From NCBI RefSeq assembly GCF_001507435.1, contig NZ_LMWH01000254.1:1-64000 (forward strand): 64,000 bases of DNA. Reading direction: 5' to 3'. The position numbers were made by a program, and so were the translations under genes. This stretch comes from Streptomyces sp. NRRL F-5122 (GTDB taxonomy: Bacteria > Actinomycetota > Actinomycetes > Streptomycetales > Streptomycetaceae). A model generated the notes under the pieces. That model was given only the letters and a program-made list of their open reading frames with translations. It was not told the origin of the DNA and ran no database searches. Shown here in pieces: positions 1-8,767 of the stretch. Numbering within the stretch: position 1 is the first letter of the stretch; each line of letters begins with the position of its first letter.

Positions 1-362
1 ACACCACCCCCCAGGTCATCCGTTCGACAGGGGGCAACAGCCATGCCGGGCCCGGAGGCCAGCGGCCCTCTTGCAGGACCGCAAAGAAGATAACGGGGTA
101 CCGATTCATCGGTCGACAGATGGCCAGGCGCGGGAACGAGGGTCGACGGAGTACGTCAGTCTCGATGCGCAGATCGACGACCTGCCAGGCGTCCTGGATC
201 CGAGACCGACTGCTCAGGCAGGCCGCGGGCCCAAGAACCGGCCGAGTGAGGACATTCGGCGCGTGCCCATTCAGCCCCGACGAAGGGGACTGCGGGAACC
301 GCGATGAGTTCTGCGGCGTCCGGCGGTCGTACTGTCGAACCCGTTGCCGAGGAGGACTTCTG
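1..362. other. Intergenic, no gene seen
   Basis: I see no convincing coding region here on either strand. The last 15 bases carry the ribosome binding site (GAGGAGG-like) of the following reductase gene. The open frame running into that gene from upstream has poor codon usage and no Shine-Dalgarno sequence, so I do not treat it as a longer version of the gene. Confidence 0.5.
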
Positions 363-950
363 ATGCGCAGCGTGACCTATTCGATGAATGTCTCACTTGA
401 CGGCTACATCGTCGGTCCGGACGGCGGCTTCGACTGGACGCCGCCCGACGAGGAGGTCTTCCGCTCCTGGATCGACGAGATTCGAGAGGTCGGCGTCCAC
501 CTGCTGGGACGGCGGCTGTACGAGACGATGCTGTACTGGGAGACCGCCGACCAGGATCCATCGCTCGACGACTCGAGGCTCGAGTGGGCCGCGATCTGGA
601 AGCGGCTTCCGAAGGTGGTGTTCTCCACCACGCTCTCTGCGGTGCAGGGCAACGCCCGCCTGGCCGGCGGCGGCCTGGCGGAGGAGATCGAGCGCTTGCG
701 GACCGAGCCGGGGCAGGGCGACATCGCGATCGGCGGCGCGACTCTCGCCGCAGGGGCGGCCGAGTTGGGTCTGATCGACGAGTACCGGGCCAGGGTCCAC
801 CCGGTGCTGGTCGGCGGTGGCATTCCGTTCTTTCCCCGGCACGAGCGCCGGGTGGATCTCGAACTCGTCCAGACCCGCACCTTCAACTCAAGAGTCGTCT
901 GCTTCCGCTACCGCGTGGCGCGCCGGGCAGAGCCTGAAAGCGCGTGCTGA
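363..950 (+). CDS. RibD C-terminal/dihydrofolate reductase-like protein
   Basis: A 195-residue cytoplasmic protein of the RibD-C/DHFR-like superfamily, common in actinomycetes as putative NADPH-dependent reductases of unknown substrate. The N-terminal strand with SLDGYIVGPDG (residues 11-21), the motif LLGRRLYETM in the middle and the C-terminal HPVLVGGGIPFF are typical of the fold. The chosen ATG follows GAGGAGGACTTCTG, a strong Shine-Dalgarno at good spacing, and starts directly at the first beta strand. It stands alone with no operon partner. The family is clear, the reaction is not: this is not the folate-pathway DHFR or the riboflavin enzyme itself. Confidence 0.8.
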   Translation: MRSVTYSMNVSLDGYIVGPDGGFDWTPPDEEVFRSWIDEIREVGVHLLGRRLYETMLYWETADQDPSLDDSRLEWAAIWKRLPKVVFSTTLSAVQGNARLAGGGLAEEIERLRTEPGQGDIAIGGATLAAGAAELGLIDEYRARVHPVLVGGGIPFFPRHERRVDLELVQTRTFNSRVVCFRYRVARRAEPESAC

Positions 951-1226
951 GCTGGGCAGACACTCGGCCTCCCGTCCCTGACCTCATCCGCCAGCCAACT
1001 CCCGTGCCACTCACGGGCGTTCAGGTCTCCCGCCCCTTTGCCCTCGGCCCCTGTCGGGGCGTACGGACTTCGCCCTGACCCTGAACGTCTTCGAGCGGGA
1101 GGGCCGGCTCCCGGAGCTCGTCGAGGAGATCCCTCGGGCCACGGTCCAGTGCGTCGCTCACTTGGTGAAGGCGAATGATCTTCCAGCATTAGGCTCATTC
1201 CGCAACACGACGCGAAGGGGAGATCG

Positions 1227-2600
1227 GTGGCGCGGGTTGCGGTGATCGGTGGGGGTATCAGCGGACTGGGGGCGGCGCTCATGCTTGGCCGACGGGGCCA
1301 CGTGGTCACGTTGTTCGAGCAGGACGCGCGGCAGGCCGGAGAGGACCTGAACAGGGACTTCTTCCAATGGGACAGACCCCGAGTCCCGCAGGCCAACCAT
1401 CCCCATTCCTTCCTCGCGCCCGTCCGCACCGTACTGCGCACCGAGACCCCTGATGTCTACACGGACCTGCTGATACGCGGAGCACGGGAATACCACGACT
1501 TCGACTGGTTCGGCGAGCACCCGCCGCATCGAGACGGCGATGAGGACTTGGTGACCCTGCGCACCCGCCGCATCGTGTTGGAGGCCGCCCTGACCGCGGC
1601 CGTGTGGCGGGAACCCACCGTTGAAGTCCGGCGAGGCTGCCGGGTGCGCGCCCTCACCTTCGGGAACGGCCGCCCTGCCCGGGTCACCGGCGTGCAGGTG
1701 GGTGTGGAAATGCACCGGGCGGACCTCGTCATCGACGCGTCCGGTCGCCGCTCGCCGGTCCCCGGCTGGCTGACCGCGGCCGGCTGCCGCCCGCCCGTGG
1801 TCGACAGCCACCGCGCCGGGATCGCCTATCTGTGCCGCTGGTACCGCCTGCGTCCCGACGGCCCGCGTGACCCCGGACGGGTGAAGACCGGCTCGGCCGC
1901 ACCGTTCGCGCTCGCCGGAGTCTTCCCTTCCGACAACGACACCTTCGCGGTGAGCCTGGTGCTCTCCACGAGTGATCCGAGCCGCGGCGCGCTCACCGAC
2001 CCTGCCGTGTTCGAGGCCGTCGCCCGCCGCTTTCCCGCCACCGCCGCCTGGCTCGACCTGGCCCCCGAGGCACAGACAGCCGTCCTGGCGATGGCCGGCC
2101 TGGACAACCGCTGGACCTCCCTCGTCGACGATGACGGACCTGTCGTCACGGGCCTGGTCAACGCCGGGGACAGCCTCGTCCACACCAACCCCACCCTCGG
2201 CCATGGCGTGGCCCTCGGCCTGCGTGCTGCCCAACACCTCGCCGCCCATGTCGACCAGGCCGCCGCGGACCCCATCGGCTACCACACCTGGACGGCACAG
2301 GTCCTCCGCCCGTGGTTCGACGCGCAGGTGGCGGCCGATCGTGGCAACGAACAACGCCTCACCGAGAATTCACCATCCTCGGATCTGCGCACTGCGGCCC
2401 TGGCCGCTTGCGCCTTTGACGATCCCGTCGTCATGCGAGCCCGTGCCCAGGTTCGCCATCTCCTGCAACCGGCCGACGAGGCTTACGGCACCGACGAAGT
2501 GGACCGAGCTGTAACCGATTGGCTGGCCGCCCATCCAGACCTCTCGCCGACGTACGACGGCCCGACTCGCGATCAGTGGGACGCACTCGTTCCGGGCTGA
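1227..2600 (+). CDS. FAD-dependent monooxygenase-like oxidoreductase
   Basis: A 457-residue flavoprotein of the class A monooxygenase/geranylgeranyl-reductase-like type. The N-terminus is a Rossmann dinucleotide-binding loop, VIGGGISGLGAALM (GxGxxG at residues 8-13), with an acidic residue ending the second strand (LFEQD). A second FAD-contact motif, NAGDSLVHTNPTLGHG, lies near residues 311-326. The GTG start is supported by GAAGGGGAGATC just upstream. The next gene downstream in the same direction is an EntS-like MFS exporter, which suggests a modify-and-export pair for a small molecule, but no biosynthetic genes are present to name a substrate. Function beyond flavin-dependent oxidation is inference. 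Confidence 0.75.
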   Translation: MARVAVIGGGISGLGAALMLGRRGHVVTLFEQDARQAGEDLNRDFFQWDRPRVPQANHPHSFLAPVRTVLRTETPDVYTDLLIRGAREYHDFDWFGEHPPHRDGDEDLVTLRTRRIVLEAALTAAVWREPTVEVRRGCRVRALTFGNGRPARVTGVQVGVEMHRADLVIDASGRRSPVPGWLTAAGCRPPVVDSHRAGIAYLCRWYRLRPDGPRDPGRVKTGSAAPFALAGVFPSDNDTFAVSLVLSTSDPSRGALTDPAVFEAVARRFPATAAWLDLAPEAQTAVLAMAGLDNRWTSLVDDDGPVVTGLVNAGDSLVHTNPTLGHGVALGLRAAQHLAAHVDQAAADPIGYHTWTAQVLRPWFDAQVAADRGNEQRLTENSPSSDLRTAALAACAFDDPVVMRARAQVRHLLQPADEAYGTDEVDRAVTDWLAAHPDLSPTYDGPTRDQWDALVPG

Positions 2601-2785
2601 GCGCCCGGCCGCAGACTGGAATGCCCCTCAGGTGCTGCGACGGTCCGCGGAGCGTCCATGGTTGTTTGCCCTTGTGCGTGCGAACCGATACGCCCCGGGT
2701 GTATGGCGAGAGCGGAGCAGAGGTGAGCGCGGTCCGATGGAATAACGGTTGCCCTGACGGTCACAGACCGCCAGGATCGCGTCCC

Positions 2786-4099
2786 GTGCCTCGCTTGCTC
2801 CCTGACCTCGCCCCTTGGCGGTCTTCCCGCGATTTCCGGCTGATGTGGTGCTCGGGGCTGATCACGAACTTCGGCAGCGCCCTGACCCTGGTGGCCTTGC
2901 CCGTCCAGCTGAAGGAGCTGACCGACTCACCCCTGGCAGTCGGCGCAGTCGGCGCGGTCGAGCTGATACCGCTCATCCTCTTCGGGCTCTACGGTGGTGC
3001 GCTGGCGGACGCCCTCGACCGCCGCAAGCTGATCGTGTACACGGAGGCGGCACTCGGTCTGCTGATGGTCGCCCTCCTGGCCAACGCGCTGCTTCCGCAC
3101 CCCCTGGTCTGGCCGCTGTACATCGTCGCGGCGCTGAGCAGCGCTCTCGGCGGCCTGCAGCGCCCGGCGCTGGACGCGATGGTGCCCCGCGTCGTCCCGC
3201 ACGACCAGCTCACCGCTGCCAGCGCCCTCAACGCCCTGCGTTGGCAGATCGGTTCGATCGCGGGCCCGTCCCTTGCGGGCCTCCTCATCGCCCTCGCCGG
3301 TCTTCAGTGGGCCTACGTCATCGACGTCGCCACCTTCGCGGTCTCGGTCGCCCTCGGTCTGCGCCTGCGGCCGGCCCCCGCCCGGCGTGGCACCGGGAAG
3401 CCGTCACTGCGCTCGATCGCGGACGGCGCACGCTACGCGTGGAGGCGCAAGGAGTTGCTCGGCACCTACGCCGTCGACGTGGCCCAGACCGGCCTCGGGT
3501 TCCCCATCGCGGTCTTCCCCTTCCTCGCCGACGACCTCGACGCACCCTGGTCCCTGGGGCTGATGTACGCGGCGCTGCCGGCCGGTGCGCTCATGGTGAG
3601 CCTCACCAGCGGCTGGTCGTCCCGCATCCATCACCACGGCCGCATGCAGATCCTCTCGGCCACCACATTCGGCCTCACGATGACGATGACGGGCCTGGTG
3701 CACAACGTCTGGCTGGTGCTGCTCCTCCTCACCGTCGCGGGCGGCTGCGACACGATCAGCGGCATCTTCCGCCGGACGATCTGGAACCAGACGATCCCCG
3801 ACGAGCTGCGCGGCCGTCTCGCCGGCTTCGAGATGTTCTCCATCGCGGGCCTTCAGCTGGGCCAGGTCCGCGCCGGCGGCATGGCCGCCCTCGTCGGCGT
3901 CCGCGCCTCGGTCTGGTCGGGCGGCCTTATGTGTGTGGCCGCCGCCGGCCTGCTCGCCATCTCGCTGCCGCGGCTGATGTCCTACGACGCCCGTACCGAT
4001 GAACATGCTGAGCGTCAGCGCATGATCGCGGCACAGAGGCATGACTCCACTGCCGTGGAGACCGGCGTGCCCAGTGAGGACAGGCAGTCCCAGCGCTAG
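2786..4099 (+). CDS. EntS/YbdA-like MFS transporter
   Basis: A 437-residue integral membrane protein of the major facilitator superfamily, resembling the enterobactin-exporter-like (MFS_3) branch. The first membrane span follows SRDFRLMWCSG, and the loop between spans 2 and 3 carries the family motif GGALADALDRRKL. The repeated hydrophobic segments give about 10-12 spans. The GTG at 2786 leaves about 20 residues before the first span, as in relatives, with AGGA upstream. An in-frame GTG at 2723 is an alternative start. It probably exports a small molecule, and lies downstream of the flavin monooxygenase gene with a 185-bp gap. The substrate is unknown. Confidence 0.72.
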   Translation: MPRLLPDLAPWRSSRDFRLMWCSGLITNFGSALTLVALPVQLKELTDSPLAVGAVGAVELIPLILFGLYGGALADALDRRKLIVYTEAALGLLMVALLANALLPHPLVWPLYIVAALSSALGGLQRPALDAMVPRVVPHDQLTAASALNALRWQIGSIAGPSLAGLLIALAGLQWAYVIDVATFAVSVALGLRLRPAPARRGTGKPSLRSIADGARYAWRRKELLGTYAVDVAQTGLGFPIAVFPFLADDLDAPWSLGLMYAALPAGALMVSLTSGWSSRIHHHGRMQILSATTFGLTMTMTGLVHNVWLVLLLLTVAGGCDTISGIFRRTIWNQTIPDELRGRLAGFEMFSIAGLQLGQVRAGGMAALVGVRASVWSGGLMCVAAAGLLAISLPRLMSYDARTDEHAERQRMIAAQRHDSTAVETGVPSEDRQSQR

Positions 4100-4394
4100 A
4101 AGAAGTACACAGCGCCCGAGCACTCAGGGGTCGTCGCCGGCCGAAGTTGTCCGAGTTCTGGGCCGTGTCCGACGTCATCGCCCCATGGACGATGTCCAGC
4201 TCCCGCGGCAGGGAATCCCATCGGATCTGAGCACGCGGCACGCACATGAGCCCGCACAGCTCCTCTCGGTCCGGCAGCGGCCTACGGGCGCCGCATGTGC
4301 CCGCCCGCACGTGTTTCCATGACTCTCATGCCGCCTCGGCAGCTGTGTGACAGCGGACACAGGAACTCGGCCGGGGCGGCGGAGGGTAATGAAT

Positions 4395-5045
4395 GTGACG
4401 CACACAGAACCAGCAGAGTCGTCGCGTGGGCGAATACGGGCAGGAGACCGTGCCGCGTTCGCCGACCTGTACGAGCAAAACGCGCGGGCGGTGTACAACC
4501 ACGCGCTGCGGTTGACCGGCAGCTGGTCGGAGGCCGAGGACGTCATGTCCGAGACCTTCCTCGCAGCCTGGCGCGCGCGGGAGACCGTGGAGCCGGAGGG
4601 TGACTCCCTCACTCCGTGGCTGCTCGGCATAGCCACATACAAGGCGCACAACGCCAACCGTGGACTGTGGCGAAAGCTGGCCTTCCTGGCGCGCAGCCCG
4701 GAGCCTCGCCCCGTCCAGGACTTCGCGGACGAGACGGTCGGCCGGATCGACGACGCCCGCCGTCTGGCCGCCGTCCACGACACACTGCGCCAACTGCGCC
4801 GCCAGGACAGGGAAGTGATCGCCCTGTGCGTGGCGGCCGGGCTGGACTACCAGCAGGCCGCCGAGGCCCTGAACATCCCGGTCGGCACCGTGCGCTCACG
4901 GCTCTCGCGCGCCCGGAGCCGGCTGGCCAGGCTGAGTGCCGCACCGGCGCGTGATGACGCGAGGGTGGAACCGGGCGGTGCTCGCGGAGAGATAGAGGGC
5001 GAGGCCGCGTTCGCGGCGCTCTTTCTGCAGGAGGAAACCCGATGA
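4395..5045 (+). CDS. ECF-type RNA polymerase sigma factor
   Basis: A 216-residue extracytoplasmic-function sigma factor. Region 2 is around residues 20-85 (ADLYEQNARAVYNHALRL, then EAEDVMSETFLAAW). Region 4 is around 125-180 and ends in the helix-turn-helix AEALNIPVGTVRSRLSRA. I chose GTG 4395 because GGAGGG lies 8 bases upstream; the ATG at 4389 is only 2 bases from that site. The stop overlaps the next start in an ATGA quartet, so translation is coupled to the membrane-anchored protein that follows, a pattern common for sigma/regulator pairs. The trigger and regulon cannot be read from the sequence. Confidence 0.85.
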   Translation: MTHTEPAESSRGRIRAGDRAAFADLYEQNARAVYNHALRLTGSWSEAEDVMSETFLAAWRARETVEPEGDSLTPWLLGIATYKAHNANRGLWRKLAFLARSPEPRPVQDFADETVGRIDDARRLAAVHDTLRQLRRQDREVIALCVAAGLDYQQAAEALNIPVGTVRSRLSRARSRLARLSAAPARDDARVEPGGARGEIEGEAAFAALFLQEETR

Positions 5046-6103
5046 ACGCCGACAATCCGCACGGCATCGGCCCGGCCGAGAGTGAGGCGGAAGAACTGCT
5101 GGCGACCTCGGCCGCTTGGGACCTCTCGCCGAGCCGCCATCTCCACCACAAGGAAGTTCTGATGCACCAGATCGACCAGGACCGCGTCTCCGACACTCGA
5201 ACGTCGACGGCACAGCCCCGCCGTCGGCTGCTCCGCCCCGCGATGGTCCTGCCCGTGGCAGCCGCGCTGACCGGTGTGCTGGTCGTCACCGCATCCGGCA
5301 ACGACAACGCCTCCACCCCCAGGCGGGCAGACTCCGCGGCCGAGTCGGCAAAGGACGACAGCGCGTCCGCCACCCTCGACCGGATCGCCGCCGCCGCCAT
5401 GTCACGGGACGTGAAGCCGGTGAAGGACAGCCAGCTCGTGTATGCCGAGAGCCTGACCCGGGAGAACACGGGCACCTTGGGCGGCTCGGTCCGGCTCGGG
5501 GCGTTGCACAAGACCGAAGTCTGGACCGTCCAGGGCTCCGGCCCCACCACCAGGACGGGCTGGATGCGCGAAACGGGCAAGGACGCTGTGATGCCTGGTC
5601 AGCGGATCCCCATCGTCACCCCCACGCCCGTGCACGCCGGCCTGGACCACCCCACCTACACGTGGCTGGCCACACTGCCCACGGATCCCGAAGCCCTGCG
5701 CACACTGCTCTACGCACAGACCAAGCCGTGGGGCAGCCTTTCGCAGGACGAGACCGTCTTCAGGAACGTCGGCGACCTGCTGGGGTCGACGATCATGCCG
5801 CCCGCCACCGCCTCGGCTCTGTACAAGGTCGTCGAGAGGATCCCCGGAGTCACCGTGATACCCGACACGGTCGACGCTGCAGGCCGTCACGGCATCGGCA
5901 TCACCCGTAAGGACCCCGCATCCGCCACCCGTGACGAGTGGATCTTCAACAAGAACACCCTCGCCTATCTCGGCTCACGGTCATACATGACCGCCGGCAA
6001 GCGCACGGGCGTCACCGCCGACACGTTGTACGGCATCGACGCCATCATGGAGCGCGGGGTCGTCGACAAGCCCGGCGAGGTCCCCGCGAGCGCCGAGGGC
6101 TGA
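5042..6103 (+). CDS. CU044_5270-family membrane-anchored protein
   Basis: A 353-residue protein with a cytoplasmic N-terminus of about 65 residues, one membrane span near residues 66-84 (MVLPVAAALTGVLVVTA) and a large exported C-terminal domain. This matches the CU044_5270 family that accompanies ECF sigma factors in Streptomyces. The start overlaps the stop of the sigma gene by ATGA, so the two are made together. By analogy it may modulate the sigma factor from the membrane, but no zinc-binding anti-sigma motif is visible. The role is therefore inferred from the neighbourhood only. Confidence 0.75.
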   Translation: MNADNPHGIGPAESEAEELLATSAAWDLSPSRHLHHKEVLMHQIDQDRVSDTRTSTAQPRRRLLRPAMVLPVAAALTGVLVVTASGNDNASTPRRADSAAESAKDDSASATLDRIAAAAMSRDVKPVKDSQLVYAESLTRENTGTLGGSVRLGALHKTEVWTVQGSGPTTRTGWMRETGKDAVMPGQRIPIVTPTPVHAGLDHPTYTWLATLPTDPEALRTLLYAQTKPWGSLSQDETVFRNVGDLLGSTIMPPATASALYKVVERIPGVTVIPDTVDAAGRHGIGITRKDPASATRDEWIFNKNTLAYLGSRSYMTAGKRTGVTADTLYGIDAIMERGVVDKPGEVPASAEG

Positions 6104-6390
6104 CCCTGGCGCAGACTCCTCCTGGACGACCCACGCCCGGCTGTCGGCGACGTCGAAGGCCGCACCCGGTCCGTGCACCGGTTGGGCGACCGAGGAGCCT
6201 GGAACGTTCGCGTGGCGGTGGACGCGCCGGATCGGGATGCCGGTGCCATCGATGTGACTGTTGGACGGCGAGGCGCGTTCCAGATTCTTCGAAGTTCGGC
6301 AGTCTGCGGATGTCGAGAACGTGCCACCGGCTCCGTCCCAGGGACATCAGCGGCCACCACCGGCCGCACGAGGAAGAAGGAGAAACCAGC

Positions 6391-6831
6391 ATGGCGATTC
6401 AGCGGATGGACAACGTCGGCATCGTCGTCGAGGACATGGATGCCGCCATCGCGTTCTTCGAGGAACTCGGTATGGAGCTGGAGGGCACGGCGGAGATCAA
6501 GGGCCCCTTCGCCGACCAGTGCACCGGACTCGAGGGCGTCCGCTGTGACATCGCGATGGTCCGGACCCCGGACGGTCACAGCCGGCTCGAGCTGGCGAAG
6601 TACCACAGCCCCGCGGTGATCAGCGCCGGGCCGCGCAACCGGCCGCACAACATCCTGGGCACGCACCGCGTCATGTTCGCCGTCGACGACCTCGAGGACA
6701 CCGTTGCCCGCCTGCGCCCTCACGGCGCCGAACTCGTCGGCGAGATCGCCCGGTTCGAGGACAGCTATCTGCTCTGCTACCTCCGCGGACCGGAGGGCAT
6801 CATCGTCGGACTGGCCGAGCAACTGCGCTGA
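6391..6831 (+). CDS. VOC-family (glyoxalase/bleomycin-resistance-like) protein
   Basis: A 146-residue vicinal-oxygen-chelate protein. Two beta-alpha-beta-beta-beta modules can be recognised, the first starting MDNVGIVVEDMDAAIAFFEE and the second at HRVMFAVDDLEDTVARL. The start ATG follows GAAGAAGGAGAAACCAGC, a strong ribosome binding site. The family includes metal-dependent lyases, dioxygenases and drug-binding proteins, and nothing here separates these. It stands alone on the plus strand and converges on the next gene, with a hairpin between them. Confidence 0.82.
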   Translation: MAIQRMDNVGIVVEDMDAAIAFFEELGMELEGTAEIKGPFADQCTGLEGVRCDIAMVRTPDGHSRLELAKYHSPAVISAGPRNRPHNILGTHRVMFAVDDLEDTVARLRPHGAELVGEIARFEDSYLLCYLRGPEGIIVGLAEQLR

Positions 6832-6885
6832 GAAGGAGGAACCGAACCATGCGGCCGATCGGAAGCCATGAGACGGACCTCGGAG

Positions 6886-6905
6886 AGTGGTGGCTCGCCA
6901 CCACT
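6886..6905. terminator. Hairpin between convergent genes
   Basis: A 9-bp perfect stem (AGTGGTGGC / GCCACCACT) with a 2-base loop lies between the stop codons of the VOC gene and the opposing small gene. It would serve as a terminator in both directions. It has no T-run, which is usual for Streptomyces. Confidence 0.5.
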
Positions 6906-6907
6906 TC

Positions 6908-7261
6908 TCAGGCCGATACGCGCCCCGGGCCGCGGCCCCGCTCGGCTGCCGGCAGCAGCGCATGCGCCGCCTGTTCCGCATCATCGGGTGTCAGGTAGAT
7001 CTCCTGCGTCCACAGCAGTGACAGCCGGATCCTGCCGTTGAGGAGGTTGGTTGCGACATCCACCTCCACACCATTGCCCGTCACGTCGGCTACCAACAGG
7101 TCCTGGTCGCTGCTGTAGGCGCTCACATCTGCGAGCATGCCGAACCGCAGGTCGCGAAGAGAGGCGATTACATCACCCGACGCCGAGCCGCTAACCGTCG
7201 GCTGAGGCCTGATAGTCCGGTTGCGCTCGGCCCGGTACGCGTCGAACAGGCTGAAGAACAA
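6908..7261 (-). CDS. Small hypothetical protein
   Basis: A 117-residue protein that I do not recognise. Codon usage is right for this genome and the frame is uninterrupted. The longest form starts at TTG 7261 with no clear Shine-Dalgarno, so the true start may be further in, for example at the Met in GMLADVSAY. The middle reads as alternating strands (DLLVADVTGNGVEVDVATNL), and the C-terminus is EIYLTPDDAEQAAHALL. There is no signal peptide or membrane span. It lies in the accessory region left of the integrated element. Confidence 0.5.
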   Translation of the reverse strand: MFFSLFDAYRAERNRTIRPQPTVSGSASGDVIASLRDLRFGMLADVSAYSSDQDLLVADVTGNGVEVDVATNLLNGRIRLSLLWTQEIYLTPDDAEQAAHALLPAAERGRGPGRVSA

Positions 7262-7346
7262 GCCGATCGCAGGTAATTGGAGGGTCTACCGTGGAGTTCC
7301 CGCTCGATCGGGCACGGGAGGTCCACGAGCCCAGCAGAATGCCGAA

Positions 7347-7787
7347 GTGGCTATATCGCAGAGAGAGCACCAATCCAGGCAGTACGGTGCTGCAGGCGCT
7401 TGGGCCTTCCTCGGGCCGGCGCTCCTGAGCATCACCGTGTTCATCGGAGTGCAGGCGGCGGTGGTGCTCGGCGTCCTGGGGGAAAGCGGGCAGATCGCCA
7501 CGTCCAGTTGCGTACGGAAGGATGGCGGCAAGGGCGGCTCCTACACCCTCTGTGAAGGGCGATTCGTCTCTGATGGTGCAGGCACGACTGTTCCGCTGGC
7601 GAAGGTCCGGTACCCGGGGCGCGCTGGTGATGACGTCCCTGTGCATCGAGCCCCCTGGGGAACGTTCGAGGCGCTGGACGACAGCTTTCAGCAGAAGGCG
7701 AAGCAGTCCGTTATCGTCGGCCTGCTTCTCTCTGCGGCCATTGGCTGCATGGCACGAGGTGCCTTCTACCTGCGGAAGCTGACGTAG
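7347..7787 (+). CDS. Small two-span membrane protein
   Basis: A predicted protein of about 146 residues with two membrane segments. The first is FLGPALLSITVFIGVQAAVV near the N-terminus and the second is SVIVGLLLSAAIGCMARGAF near the C-terminus. The roughly 70-residue loop between them holds a pair of cysteines (SSCVRKDG and TLCEGRF) that could form a disulfide outside the cell. The GTG at 7347 is the most sensible start because upstream codons overlap the divergent gene, but its ribosome site is weak. This topology with a short external beta-rich loop is common in actinomycete proteins of unknown function. Confidence 0.55.
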   Translation: MAISQREHQSRQYGAAGAWAFLGPALLSITVFIGVQAAVVLGVLGESGQIATSSCVRKDGGKGGSYTLCEGRFVSDGAGTTVPLAKVRYPGRAGDDVPVHRAPWGTFEALDDSFQQKAKQSVIVGLLLSAAIGCMARGAFYLRKLT

Positions 7788-8047
7788 GTCGAACCGAGTC
7801 TAAAAGACCCGGTCGAGCTTTCGGGTGCCATCCATCGGCGAGGACGGCGCCAGTGTGGGATGCCGACTTGAGATCTGGCCTCATCATTATCAGATTGATC
7901 ATCACACACTGTCGGCGCTGGAAGTCAGCTGATGTACGACGCCCAAGCGGTCGCCGGAGTCCACGCGAATACGCCTTCGTCGACCGCTGTTGGTGTCAGT
8001 CGCGGTGTTCGCTCGGTATCGGGCGCAGACCACCCGCGATCATCGTG

Positions 8048-8335
8048 TCAGGGCAACTGACGCACGACCAGTCGGTTCTGCCGACCCGCGAAGCACCGTC
8101 TCAGTGATCGCGCCTCACGATCACTGGAGGCAAAGAGGCCCTGTTTGTCCACGTGGATGACGAGAACGTCATGACAATCAATAACCTCGGAGATTCCCCG
8201 GGTCTGGATGGTGTCCGCCCACGCATCCAGGTTCCGTCCGAACCACTCAGGCAGTCCGCAGGGCCCAGCCACAGCGTCCCAGAAGTCGTCGAGCGTCTTG
8301 ATCGGCCGACCGCGAATCTGCGCCTTCTCCGCCAT
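8048..8335 (-). CDS. Barstar-family ribonuclease inhibitor-like protein
   Basis: A protein of about 95 residues with the barstar signature: IRGRPIKTLDDFWDAV, then GLPEWFGRNLDAWADTI (the conserved GxNLDA-W-D), and a strand-rich end. Barstar proteins bind and block secreted RNases of the barnase type. No RNase gene is adjacent, so this may be an orphan immunity gene. An upstream in-frame ATG at 8392 would add 19 residues; I prefer 8335 because family members begin just before this strand. It lies just left of the integrase remnant and may be cargo of the older element. Confidence 0.7.
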   Translation of the reverse strand: MAEKAQIRGRPIKTLDDFWDAVAGPCGLPEWFGRNLDAWADTIQTRGISEVIDCHDVLVIHVDKQGLFASSDREARSLRRCFAGRQNRLVVRQLP

Positions 8336-8409
8336 AGCCGGAGATTGGCCAACGCGGCAGTGAGCCGAATATCGCTTTTGCCCGGTCGCCACGTGGAGCA
8401 GGAGCCTGG

Positions 8410-8645
8410 CCGCTCCCCTCGTCGGGCTCTCGCACTTGCGGCTCTTCCTCAGGCGGATGCGCCAGGCCGCGATGCGTGAGCGTGCGCGATCGCTGGAAGG
8501 ACAGTGACTACGTGTTCACCACGCGTACGGGGCGATCGATCGAGCCGCGCAACGTAACGTCTACGCCAACGTCGTCCAGGACACGCACCGCGAGGCGGTC
8601 AGCCACATGGACCGGCTGCTCATGCGGCGCCTACAGCGCGAGTAG
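8410..8645 (+). pseudogene. Tyrosine recombinase (integrase) remnant
   Basis: The C-terminal part of a phage-type integrase survives in three pieces. An upstream piece reads LRLFLRRMRQAAMRERA in one frame. A middle piece, RWKDSDYVFTTRTGRSIEPR, is in a second frame. The last piece, VYANVVQDTHREAVSHMD, holds the likely catalytic tyrosine and ends at the TAG at 8643-8645. The HxLR and GH boxes that should lie between the last two are missing, so a large deletion joined them. Its position just before a terminator and a tRNA-Val 3' fragment mirrors the intact integrase at 23,293-24,426, so it is probably what remains of an older element at the same site. Confidence 0.75.
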
Positions 8646-8674
8646 CCGCAGCACTGATGTCAGATCCGGATGTC

Positions 8675-8710
8675 AAAGGCCCCCAGCCATGATCGGCTGG
8701 GGGCCTTTTT
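8675..8710 (+). terminator. Rho-independent terminator after integrase remnant
   Basis: A perfect stem AAAGGCCCCCAGCC / GGCTGGGGGCCTTT with a 6-base loop, followed by a T-run. It lies 29 bp after the integrase-remnant stop codon and 4 bp before the left att copy, the same arrangement as int, terminator and att at the right end of the element. Confidence 0.85.
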
Positions 8711-8714
8711 CCTG

Positions 8715-8759
8715 GTGGGCGCGGACGGTTTCGAACCGCCGACATCCGCCTTGTAAGGG
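8715..8759 (+). repeat. attL: 45-bp copy of tRNA-Val 3' half
   Basis: This stretch is identical to 24,521-24,565. It contains the tRNA-Val sequence from the discriminator base through the T arm to the 3' side of the anticodon stem-loop; the next base differs (T here, C at the right copy). It is the displaced chromosomal 3' end produced when the element inserted. Confidence 0.88.
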
Positions 8760-8767
8760 TGGCGGTC

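Noticed and set aside
1158..2354. Long open frame opposite the FAD monooxygenase gene
   Set aside because: It is an antisense shadow of a high-GC gene; the plus-strand frame has Rossmann and FAD motifs and a ribosome site.
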